Assembly: GCA_963783835.1 (NCBI GenBank)
Contig: CAWAOX010000014.1
Location: 186,001 to 250,000 of the forward strand
Source: CAIQPS01 sp963783835
Lineage (GTDB): Bacteria; Actinomycetota; Thermoleophilia; RBG-16-64-13
Direction of reading: 5' to 3'
Length of the DNA: 64,000 nt
The notes under the pieces are model-generated. The model was given only the letters and a program-made list of their open reading frames with translations. It did no database searches and was not told the DNA's origin. Each line of letters begins with the position of its first letter. The first letter of the stretch is position 1. Of the stretch, positions 17,716 through 25,177 are shown one piece after another. The position numbers were made by a program, and so were the translations under genes.

Positions 17716-18924
17716 ATGGCTGCTCCGCGGACGCTGGGAATCAACGGACTTGGCCGCATCGGCAAGTTGACCCTTTGGTACCACTTGGCTCACGACGACT
17801 TCGACACGTTTGTGATCAACGTCGGGCGCCCGGTCGGTACCTCCCTGCAGTCTGTGCTCGAGTATCTCGGCAAGGACAGCACCTACGGCCCGCTGCATCG
17901 TTTCCTGGGGGGCTGTTATGGCAAGCCCGACCTGCAGGTGGTCGACGAGGCCAGGGGGCTCGCCAGGGTCCACGGCAAGGACATCATCGTCTTGCGGCAA
18001 GCGCGCGACCCCAAAGAGATCCCCTGGCGGGAATACGGAGTCACGCTGGTGGTCGACTGCACCGGAAAGTTCCGCGATCCGCACACCGATGCTCAGGATG
18101 GGAAAGGGGCGCTCCGGGGCCACTTGGCCGCCGGAGCCCGGGCGGTCGTGATCAGCTCCCCTTTCAAGAGCAAGCTGAAAGGCGTGCCGCTGCCCGAGGA
18201 CTCGGCGATCCTTATCCACGGCATCAATCATCAAGACTACGATCCCGGCAAGCACAGGATCGTATCGGCCGCCTCGTGCACCACTACCGCGCTCGCGCAT
18301 ATGATGCGGCCTCTCCTCGCGCGCGACCTGACGCGCAACATGATCACGGCCGGCATGAGCACAGTCCACGCCGTCACCAATAGCCAGCCCATACTCGACG
18401 CGGTCCCGAGCGCCAATGCCACCGACCTGCGCAAGACGAGATCGGGGATGAACAACATCGTCATCACCTCGACGAACGCGGCCAAAGCGCTGGAGATGGT
18501 GATGCCCGAGATCGCCCGCATCGGCTTCATGGCCGACTCGGTGCGTATCCCCACGGCCAGCGTCAGCCTGATCATCCTCAACGTGACCTTCCAGGCCGAA
18601 GAGCGTCTCGACGGCACCGTAGATATCGAGCGCGATGCGATCAACGCGATCTATCGTGAAGCGGCCGAAGGCGAGTCTCACGGCCTACTCAAGTTCAGCA
18701 CGGAGCAGAACGTATCGGCCGACATGCTCGGCGAGGACGCCGCGGTGGTGATCGAAGGCATCGAGACCCACACCCGTACCGGGTTCGTGGACCTGCGCCT
18801 GGATGGCGGCGACCACCGAATCCCGCTGACACACGTCAAGGTCTTCGGCTGGTACGACAACGAGATGGGCAGCTACACCTACCGTCTGGGAGAGTTGACC
18901 ACTCACGTGGCTAAAAACCTGTAG
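17716..18924 (+). CDS. gap: divergent glyceraldehyde-3-phosphate dehydrogenase
   Basis: A 402-residue GAPDH-fold protein, about 65 residues longer than classical GapA. The Rossmann start is LGINGLGRIGKLTLWYHL, the catalytic Cys sits in SAASCTTTALAHMM, the activating His in MSTVHAVTNSQPILD, and the C-terminus has VKVFGWYDNEMGSYTYRLGE. After the second strand it reads INVGRPVGTS, lacking the Asp that selects NAD in GapA, so NADP use is possible. The long upstream frame from 17533 is not coding; ATG 17716 follows AAAGGA. It converges exactly on the phosphodiesterase gene. An erythrose-4-phosphate dehydrogenase-like substrate cannot be excluded. Confidence 0.87.
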   Translation: MAAPRTLGINGLGRIGKLTLWYHLAHDDFDTFVINVGRPVGTSLQSVLEYLGKDSTYGPLHRFLGGCYGKPDLQVVDEARGLARVHGKDIIVLRQARDPKEIPWREYGVTLVVDCTGKFRDPHTDAQDGKGALRGHLAAGARAVVISSPFKSKLKGVPLPEDSAILIHGINHQDYDPGKHRIVSAASCTTTALAHMMRPLLARDLTRNMITAGMSTVHAVTNSQPILDAVPSANATDLRKTRSGMNNIVITSTNAAKALEMVMPEIARIGFMADSVRIPTASVSLIILNVTFQAEERLDGTVDIERDAINAIYREAAEGESHGLLKFSTEQNVSADMLGEDAAVVIEGIETHTRTGFVDLRLDGGDHRIPLTHVKVFGWYDNEMGSYTYRLGELTTHVAKNL

Positions 18925-19449
18925 CTACCGGTCCTCGGCCGAAAGGATGTGCGCCGTCACCCGCGGGGAGCCCCCCAGCTCGGTGCCGGTTGGCGCCCAG
19001 ATCTCAAGCTGAGCAATCGTGCGCGGACGCCCGAAGCGACGAGGACCCGCGGAGCCGGGATTGAGATAGAGGACCGGGCCTTGCTGCTCGAGCCGGGCGA
19101 CGTGACTATGACCGGAGACGACCACCATGACCCGGCCGTCGCCCCCGCTCTCCGGGCGCGGAGCTATGTGCCCTACCACGATGCGCACACCGGCCAGTTC
19201 CAACTCGGCCCGGGGCGGCAAGGCGTCTGCCCAGACGTCGAGATCGCAGTTGCCCCGCACGGCGACGAGCGGGGCGATGGACCGCAGCGCCCTGAGGACC
19301 TCCGCCGACCCGACATCGCCGGCATGGATGATATGGTCGACGCCTTCCAGCAGCCGCGCCACCCGGGGATAGAGGTGCCCGTGGGTATCGGAGACGACCC
19401 CCACGACGAGGGGGGCTCCGAGTTGTGCGCCGGGCGGTTTAGCGGGCAT
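18925..19449 (-). CDS. YfcE/MJ0936-type metallophosphoesterase
   Basis: A 174-residue calcineurin-like phosphodiesterase. Metal-site motifs appear in order: VSDTHGHL, HAGDVGS, VRGNCD, VVGHIAP, SGHSHV and LNPGSAGPRR. The ATG at 19449 has GGAGGGG 7 bases upstream and lies 11 bases after the NuoG-like Fe-S gene, so it ends that operon. The long frame that reads through from 20757 joins two genes by accident of a frameshift. Confidence 0.9.
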   Translation of the reverse strand: MPAKPPGAQLGAPLVVGVVSDTHGHLYPRVARLLEGVDHIIHAGDVGSAEVLRALRSIAPLVAVRGNCDLDVWADALPPRAELELAGVRIVVGHIAPRPESGGDGRVMVVVSGHSHVARLEQQGPVLYLNPGSAGPRRFGRPRTIAQLEIWAPTGTELGGSPRVTAHILSAEDR

Positions 19450-19460
19450 TGCGACCCCTC

Positions 19461-20652
19461 CTACTCGAGGTCGTCCGTAAAGAGCCCGTCGGAGAAGAGG
19501 TCGTCCCCAAGATCGTTCCCGGGAGGCAGGCGTCCCTCTTGCCGCGCGAAGCGGGCGAGAAGCTCGCTCTCGCGCTGAGTGAAGAGCGGAGCAGGTTCTA
19601 TGCGGAAGGAGGTGGCAGAAACGCAAGCCGGCTCGGCCACAGCGAGCGCGATACCTCGCGAAAGATCGGCCACTCCGCCGATACGGAGGACCTGTCCAGC
19701 ATCGTCCGCCAGCAGAAACACCCCCGATACCGCTGGAACCGCCGCCAAGTCGTCCCTGTCGGCAAGCGCTCGCCAGGGTTCGGGCGGCAACACGGGCGCG
19801 GGGAGACCGGTCCTCTTCCGCCAGCCTTCGAGCCAGCGCGACCCCGCTTCTCCCGGCGCGGTCACTGCCCCCGTGGGACACACCATGACGCACTGTCCGC
19901 AGAACGTGCAGCCCGAAGCGCGGAGGGTGTCCTTCTTCGGTACGGCCTGAACCTGCCCGCTCGGCGAGGACGGGCGGGAAGTCGTCGTCGGCCTCGGGCG
20001 GCGCCGTTTGCGCGATCCTCACCAACCGTAGCGCCTTGCCGGCGGCCGGAGAAAGGCTGCAGACCGCGACGCACCGTCCGCAACCGAGGCAAAGACCAGG
20101 CTCCCGCCGGATCCGGCCTTCGACTCTAGCGTCGCGAGATACCGCGACCGCCCGCCGGGGCATGTCTTCCCCAGCATCGACGTAAGCGACCAGCTTGCCG
20201 AACTCACACCTTCCGAACTCGTCGCAACAGCGTGCTTCCGCCGCGATCCCGAAGGTGCACTCTTCCCTGGAGCAGCCGTCCCGATCGGGGCAGCTCAGGC
20301 AGACGTGCGGGTGGCGGGCGACCAGTTCGGCCAAGCGTTCCAGACGTTCCCTGCGTAGGACGGCATCGTCGGTGACGACCTCCATAGCCGGCTCCGCGAC
20401 GGTGCAGCAGGCGAGAACCAGGGCTTCACTCGCGCTCCCGCCGTCGATGCGGACGGCGCAGAGGCCGCAAGCCGCCGCCTCGTCACGCTCGGGGTCGCTC
20501 CCGGGTTCCAGCACCCGCTCGCAGCCACAGGGGCACCCGAGTCCTGGATAGGAGCAAAGGCGGGGCACGTACCGGCCGGCCTGGTCGCAGGCTTCGAGCA
20601 CCGTCGCGCCCTTCAAGACGGAGACAGCCAGCCCGTCCACCCGGAGTTCCAC
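19461..20652 (-). pseudogene. NuoG/FdhA-like 2Fe-2S/4Fe-4S protein, frameshifted
   Basis: Electron-transfer subunit resembling the N-terminus of NuoG or NAD(P)-linked Fe-S oxidoreductases. GTG at 20652 (GTAGGG upstream) begins a 2Fe-2S domain with CGLCAVRI and ACCT; then a His-Cys cluster (HPHVCLSCPDRDGC) and PGLCLGCGRCVAVC. The second ferredoxin motif, CTFCGQCVMVCPTGAV, is in another frame. Removing one base from the ccc run at 19956-19958 joins them smoothly (LAERQVQAVPKKDTL). The C-terminus (GVFLLADDAGQVLRIGG) looks like a degenerate GIY-YIG fold. No catalytic metal site. The shift may be a mutation or an assembly error, so the gene may be intact. Confidence 0.7.
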
Positions 20653-20659
20653 CCGGGCC

Positions 20660-20953
20660 CTACCAGCTATGGCGGAGGGCGCCGGCTGGACATGCGGCGG
20701 TGCATGGCAGCTTGTGCTGGCTCCCGCCCGCGCCGTTCTGCCCTTTGCACACAGCACACAACTCCCGCAAGCGTTTGCGGGCAGTCTCGCCTACGACCGC
20801 GACAAGATCGTCGTAGTCATCCATCTCGATCGCATATACGCCCTGCGGGCACGCCATCGTGCATGCGTGATGCGAGCAACGGGCGCAGACATCGCCATCA
20901 ATGGTGATGTAGTAGAAGCCGGAGCCGTCCTCGTAGCCATAGTTGGCGATCAT
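20660..20953 (-). CDS. 4Fe-4S ferredoxin-type protein
   Basis: A 97-residue ferredoxin with cysteine groups CARCSHHACTMACPQGVY and CAVCKGQ...CTAACPAGAL. The internal spacing in each group is slightly unusual for a 2[4Fe-4S] ferredoxin. Its ATG overlaps the stop of the BcrA-like gene (ATGA at 20950-20953) and its stop lies 7 bases before the NuoG-like gene, so all three are co-expressed. Probable carrier between the NuoG-like protein or Kor and the ATPase. Confidence 0.83.
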   Translation of the reverse strand: MIANYGYEDGSGFYYITIDGDVCARCSHHACTMACPQGVYAIEMDDYDDLVAVVGETARKRLRELCAVCKGQNGAGGSQHKLPCTAACPAGALRHSW

Positions 20954-21927
20954 GCGCCGGTGACTCCTGAGGCGGCTGCGGGGTCCGCGGCGGCTTCGAC
21001 GGACGCCGGTGGCGCGCTGCCGAAAGCCCTAGCAGCTTCGGCTTCTTTCTGCGCTTTCCGGTGCAGCGAGTGGGCGAAGAGCGCCGCGCCGAGCGCACCC
21101 GCGATCTGAGGATCGAGGACGGAATCGGCGGGGAGCTTGACGGCCTCCACCCCGATGAGCCGCTCGATGCGCCTGGTCACGCCTATGTTCTTGCCGATGC
21201 CGCCGGTGATGAAGAACTCGGGCTCCACCTGCATGCGTTCTATGAGGCCGGCCACCCTCTGCGCCATCGCCGAGCAGTAGGCAGCGAGCACCCGGTCGAC
21301 GCTCCATCCCGCGCGCAGCAGCGAGGTGGCCTCGGACTTGGCGAACACGGTGCAGACGTTGCTCACCGGCGGCGGCTCCTCATCGATCTCGAACGAGCGC
21401 CGCCCGATGTCCTCGATGGGCACCGACAGCACGTCGGCGATGACCTCCATGCCCCGGCCGGTCCCCGCCGCGCACTTGTCGTTCATGATGAAGTTCAGCA
21501 CTTTGCCCCGTTCGTCGCAGCGGATCACCTTGCAGTCCTGGCCGCCCATGTCGAGGATGGTCCGGATGCTCTGTCCGCCCATGTAGTTGGCCCCCCGAGC
21601 GTGGCAGGCGATTTCCGTTATGGTGCGGTCGGCGAAGGGGACATTCACCCGGCCGTAGCCGGTGCCCACCGCGTAGGTGACGTCGTCGAGCGTAAGCCCC
21701 AGCGGTTCGCTCGCTCCCCTGAAGGCACGTAACGCGCTATCAGGGCTGGACGAGCCGGTCCGGGTGGAGTGAAAGGCGAGGAGCTTGCCGTCGGCGAGCA
21801 GGACCGCTTGGGAGCTGACCGAACCTACGTCGACGCCCACCGTCACGGCAGAGGCCAGCCGCCAATCGAGGCCGGAGGCCTGCCAGGTCTTTTCGCTCCA
21901 TCTCCAATAATGCTGGGTCTGTTCCAT
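20950..21927 (-). CDS. BcrA/BadG-type ATPase (acyl-CoA reductase/dehydratase activase)
   Basis: ASKHA-fold ATPase that drives single-electron transfer in benzoyl-CoA reductases and 2-hydroxyacyl-CoA dehydratases. Nucleotide motifs are GVDVGSVSSQAVLL and DMGGQDCKVI; the two Fe-S ligand cysteines are in NDKCAAGTGRGMEV (about residue 150) and CTVFAKSEATSLL (about 190); FFITGGIGKN and GALGAALFA follow. An N-terminal extension of about 27 residues and an Ala-rich tail are unusual. ATG 21927 is preceded directly by a GTG. The catalytic BcrB/C or HgdA/B-type subunits are not in the window. Confidence 0.88.
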   Translation of the reverse strand: MEQTQHYWRWSEKTWQASGLDWRLASAVTVGVDVGSVSSQAVLLADGKLLAFHSTRTGSSSPDSALRAFRGASEPLGLTLDDVTYAVGTGYGRVNVPFADRTITEIACHARGANYMGGQSIRTILDMGGQDCKVIRCDERGKVLNFIMNDKCAAGTGRGMEVIADVLSVPIEDIGRRSFEIDEEPPPVSNVCTVFAKSEATSLLRAGWSVDRVLAAYCSAMAQRVAGLIERMQVEPEFFITGGIGKNIGVTRRIERLIGVEAVKLPADSVLDPQIAGALGAALFAHSLHRKAQKEAEAARAFGSAPPASVEAAADPAAASGVTGA

Positions 21928-22058
21928 CACAGCCGGGCAAGTGTACTACAGCCGTCGCCCGGCCCAATTCCCTCTCAGCCCAAGGTCGGAGTGCGGACAC
22001 CGGTTCTCCTGGCTAGCCTCGCTTGCGAAACGAATCCCGCCGTGGCCAACGTGCTCAT

Positions 22059-22092
22059 GGTAAGCTGAGTAAGATTGCCTTACCTCCTTACC
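22059..22092 (+). promoter_or_regulatory. repeat cluster, probable toxin-antitoxin operator
   Basis: Four hexamers face each other upstream of the antitoxin: GGTAAG (22059) and AGTAAG (22068) on one side, CTTACC (22079) and CTTACC (22087) on the other. Spacing of 8-9 bases within each pair suits a dimeric AbrB-type DNA-binding protein, so autoregulation by the antitoxin is likely. The rest of 21931-22108 shows no other feature that I recognise. Confidence 0.5.
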
Positions 22093-22108
22093 TTGGGGAT
22101 CGAAGCAG

Positions 22109-22345
22109 ATGGGAACCTACGCCATGAGCAAGCTCACCAGCAAGTATCAGACAACCATACCGGGGCCGGTCAGGGAGGCGCTTGGACTGTCGAAGGGCGA
22201 CACCCTCGCCTTCGACGTCGCCGATGATGGCGCCGTCACGGTCAGAAAGGCAACCCCTCTTGACCTGGAGTTCTCAAGAGCACTCGAGCCTTTGCTCTCG
22301 GAATGGGCCACCGACGAGGACGAGGAGGCCTACCGTGAGCTATGA
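22109..22345 (+). CDS. AbrB/SpoVT-type antitoxin
   Basis: A 78-residue swapped-hairpin transcription factor: SKLTSKYQTTIPGPVREALGL followed by GDTLAFDV is the AbrB signature, and the acidic C-terminus (EWATDEDEEAYREL) fits a toxin-neutralising tail. The ATG at 22109 is used here; ATG 22124 (GGGAA upstream) is equally possible. It overlaps the toxin by 11 bases and is transcribed against all its neighbours. Confidence 0.87.
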   Translation: MGTYAMSKLTSKYQTTIPGPVREALGLSKGDTLAFDVADDGAVTVRKATPLDLEFSRALEPLLSEWATDEDEEAYREL

Positions 22346-22670
22346 CCAGTGGGCGGTCGTGGTCGTCCCCTTCCCGTTCACCGATCGCGACACCCGCCGG
22401 CGCCGCCCCGCGGTGGTCCTGTCCCAGCGGGAGGGATTCGGGACCCGGGTGGGGCACAGCGTACTGGCGATGGTGACCAGCGTGGATCATCGCCCCTGGC
22501 CTCTAGACGTAGCCGTCTCGGACCTTCCGGCCGCCGGTCTGCCGGCGCCTTCAGTCGTGCGGATGAAGCTCTTCACTCTCGACGACCGTCTCATCCAGAG
22601 GCAGGTGGGCGCGCTGAGCGCAGAGGACAGGGCCGTGGCCAGGGCGGCCTTGAAGGAGTTGCTGGGCTAG
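22335..22670 (+). CDS. PemK/MazF-family toxin
   Basis: A 111-residue endoribonuclease-type toxin with the characteristic VVVVPFPFTDRDTRRRRPAVVLS at the N-terminus and a conserved SVVRMKLFTLDDRLI segment. Start is the GTG at 22335, with GAGGAGG 9 bases upstream, inside the end of the antitoxin gene. The pair sits between the two BcrA/D-type ATPase genes on the opposite strand, which suggests insertion of a mobile module. Confidence 0.85.
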   Translation: MSYDQWAVVVVPFPFTDRDTRRRRPAVVLSQREGFGTRVGHSVLAMVTSVDHRPWPLDVAVSDLPAAGLPAPSVVRMKLFTLDDRLIQRQVGALSAEDRAVARAALKELLG

Positions 22671-22712
22671 GATCCGCCAGAGCGAGCCGGGGGTGCCTCC
22701 GCAGCGAGGAGG

Positions 22713-23495
22713 TCAGCCTCCGTCGCCTGCTTCCCAGGCTATGAGCGCCGCGCCGAGCGCGCCCACGTACTCAGGATCGGGCAGCACCTCGAGGTCCACG
22801 CCGCCGAGCGCCTCTGAGAGCGACTTCACGAACCCCACGTTGAGGGCAGTGCCGCCCCCCAAAACGACCGGGTCGGCGATGCCTATCCTCCGCACCATGG
22901 CCGACACCCGGCTGGCCATCGCGTCGTGAACGGCCCGAGCTATGTCGGCCGGCGGCGTGTTGGCATGGATGAGACTGACGACCTCGGACTCGGCGAATAC
23001 CGTGCACTGGGCGTTCATCGGTATGGCCTGGGTGGAATCGAGCGAAGCCCGAGAGAAGTCGTCGAGCCCCATGTCGAGAGCGCGGCTCATAGCTTCCACG
23101 AACGCGCCGGCGCCCGCGGCGCACTTCTCGTTGATGGCGAAGTCCACGACCTTGCCCTCGGGATTGAGCCTGATGGCCCGGGCTTCATCGGCGCCGACGT
23201 CGACCACCGTGCGTGCGCCGGGCCGGAGCGCCGCGGCGCCTTTCCCATCGGCCGCCACTTCAGTCGGCTGCTGACCCGCGAAGGGCAGGGCTTTGCGTCC
23301 GGCGCCGGTGGCGGCGATCGCGGCGATCGCGGCCCTGTCGACCCCCGCAACCCGCGCGGCCTCCCGCAGCCCCCGCTCCGCCGACTCTTCGTGATCGAAC
23401 CCAGAGGCGACAGCGGCCTTCGCCACCACCCGGCCGTCCTCTATCAGGACAGCGTGGACGTTCTTGGCGCCCACGTCGAGCCCGGCAACGATCAT
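22713..23495 (-). CDS. BcrD/BzdP-type ATPase subunit
   Basis: Second ASKHA ATPase of the BadF/BcrD group, 260 residues. Motifs: IVAGLDVGAKNVHAVLI, VVDVGADEARAI, NEKCAAGAGAFVEA (Fe-S Cys about residue 123), NAQCTVFAESEVVSL (Cys about 162), LGGGTALNVGF and GALGAALIAWEA. ATG 23495 overlaps the korC stop as ATGA and has GGAGGAG upstream, so it is coupled to the Kor operon. The separate BcrA-like gene downstream suggests a heterodimeric activase, as in class I benzoyl-CoA reductases. It has DVGADE where the partner has DMGGQD, so the two may not be equivalent. Confidence 0.87.
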   Translation of the reverse strand: MIVAGLDVGAKNVHAVLIEDGRVVAKAAVASGFDHEESAERGLREAARVAGVDRAAIAAIAATGAGRKALPFAGQQPTEVAADGKGAAALRPGARTVVDVGADEARAIRLNPEGKVVDFAINEKCAAGAGAFVEAMSRALDMGLDDFSRASLDSTQAIPMNAQCTVFAESEVVSLIHANTPPADIARAVHDAMASRVSAMVRRIGIADPVVLGGGTALNVGFVKSLSEALGGVDLEVLPDPEYVGALGAALIAWEAGDGG

Positions 23496-24133
23496 GCTTC
23501 GCTCCTCCGCGAGTCGAGGGCGGCGCGCCATTCGGCTGCGTCAAACGCCAGTCCGCGGGCGAGAGCCTTGGTGTTCATCTCCTCGGTACCTCTCGGTACC
23601 ATCGCAAGAACCGCCTTGCGCAGAGACTCAGTCGTCACCACGCCGGTGATACCCGCAACAACGCCAAGGGTGAGGATGTTCGTGGTCTGGGTCCGTCCGG
23701 TCTCCTCCAGCGCCAGGCGAGTGAACGGTATGCCGAAGCATTCCCCTTTGAAGGGCGGCATGGTCGTGACATTCTCGGAGTCGTAGACGAGGACCCCGTC
23801 GGCGCGCAGGACTCCGATGTACTCGTCGGCCGCTGCCTGGGACAGCACCACGAGAAGGTCCGCCCTTTCAAGCTCCGGATAGTCGATAGGGGCGTCGGCG
23901 ATAATGACGTCGCTACGGCTGTAGCCCCCGCGGGCTTCGGGGCCGTAGGACTGGGTCTGCACGACGTATCGGTGGTCCCAGGCGCCGGCCATCGCCAGGA
24001 TGACGCCCATCAGGATCACACCCTGGCCGCCGCTGCCTCCGAATCGCACCTCGACCAGATCGCGCGCCGCCAGAAGTCCCGCCCGGGAGGCCGTGGACCC
24101 AGACGGGCCGGCGCTGCCGGGCGCGGGAATCAC
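23492..24133 (-). CDS. korC: 2-oxoacid:ferredoxin oxidoreductase gamma subunit
   Basis: A 213-residue gamma domain: VRFGGSGGQGVILMGVILA at the N-terminus and TQSYGPEARGGYSRSDVIIA are the family signatures. It completes the Kor-type enzyme that oxidises 2-oxoacids to acyl-CoA while reducing ferredoxin. GTG 24133 overlaps the korB stop as GTGA; its own stop overlaps the BcrD-like gene. An N-terminal extension of about 25 residues before the fold may mean translation begins further in. Confidence 0.9.
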   Translation of the reverse strand: MIPAPGSAGPSGSTASRAGLLAARDLVEVRFGGSGGQGVILMGVILAMAGAWDHRYVVQTQSYGPEARGGYSRSDVIIADAPIDYPELERADLLVVLSQAAADEYIGVLRADGVLVYDSENVTTMPPFKGECFGIPFTRLALEETGRTQTTNILTLGVVAGITGVVTTESLRKAVLAMVPRGTEEMNTKALARGLAFDAAEWRAALDSRRSEA

Positions 24134-25177
24134 TCGCCACCCTCACAGGGGAGAGCCGTCTCGTCGGGGGGAGAAACGTCCTCGCCCCCCGCTTCAGCCG
24201 CGCCGGCCGGGGTGCCCGCCGCGCCGGCGCCGACCGTTGAAACCTGGCTCGACGGCAGGCCGCAGGCGACCGGCTCCGTCGCGGGCGGCGCGGCGCGGCG
24301 CGGTCGGCCCTTGCGGGAGGCTTCCGCCTTCTGAGCGCCGGCCGAGATCGCGGCATACGTAGACTGGAATTCCGGCGCTTCGGGATCGTCGTGAAGGATG
24401 CCGGTCACTATCTTGTCTTCAAGCTCCTCGGCCGACATCTTCGCTGCCTGGGTGATCGACACCGAACGCGCCTTCGCGTCGTCAAGCATGGCGGCGACGC
24501 CGGCGGGCGGGTTCCGCTTGCCGTACTCGGTGGGGCACGGGACCACAGCTTCGATGAAGGAGAACCCGTGATGCTGGACGCCCTAATCTGATCAGCCGCT
24601 CGAGCGGCCTGATGCTGGCCGCGGTCCCGCGGGCGACGAAGCTGGCCCCCGCGGCCTCGGCCAGCCTGCACAGGTCGAAGGGGGGCTCCACCTGCCCGTA
24701 GGGAGCCGTGGTCCCCCGGTCGCCCAGATCCATGGTGGGCGAGAGTTGACCCCCGGTCATGCCGTAGGTCTGGTTGTTGAAGAGGATGCAGGTGATGTCG
24801 ATGTTCCGCCGACAGGCGTGGATCAGGTGGTTGCCTCCGATGGCCGCGCCGTCCCCGTCACCGGTGAGCACCACCACGGTGAAATCCGGGCGGGCCATCT
24901 TGATGCCGGTCGCAAAGGCCAAGGCCCGGCCGTGGATGGAGTGCACGGTGCCCAGATCGATGTAGCCCACGGCCCGGCTGGAGCAACCGATGCCGCCGAC
25001 GACCACCGTCTTCTCCCGCTCGAGGCCGAGGTCGAGGACCACGCGCAAGAAGGCGCCGGTGACCATCCCGATGCCACAGCCGGGGCACCAGATGTGCGGC
25101 AGCCGCTCCGTATGCAGGAACTGCTCGATCTCCAGGGCGTCGGAGACGCGGCCGTCGGCTGTCGGGGCGTCAGACAC
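24130..25177 (-). pseudogene. korB: 2-oxoacid:ferredoxin oxidoreductase beta subunit, frameshifted
   Basis: Thiamine-diphosphate subunit of a Kor-type oxidoreductase. HIWCPGCGIGMV, GGIGCSSR and the TPP motif GDGDGAAIGGNHLIHACRRN are intact. After RPLERLIRLG the frame goes off; the family-typical continuation (HHGFSFIEA, PCPTEYGKRNP) is in another frame down to 24130. Deleting one base from the ccc run at 24581-24583 restores it. A low-complexity Ala/Pro/Gly tail of about 60 residues follows. GTG 25177 overlaps korA by 8 bases. Mutation or assembly error cannot be told apart from sequence. Confidence 0.82.

Noticed and set aside
18925..20757. Single 610-codon fusion of Fe-S protein and phosphodiesterase
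   Set aside because: The middle of this frame is out-of-frame sequence of the Fe-S gene; the phosphodiesterase has its own ATG and ribosome site at 19449.
24130..24546. Separate 138-codon gene after korB
   Set aside because: It is the C-terminal part of korB, displaced by a one-base frameshift; its start falls in a conserved KorB block.
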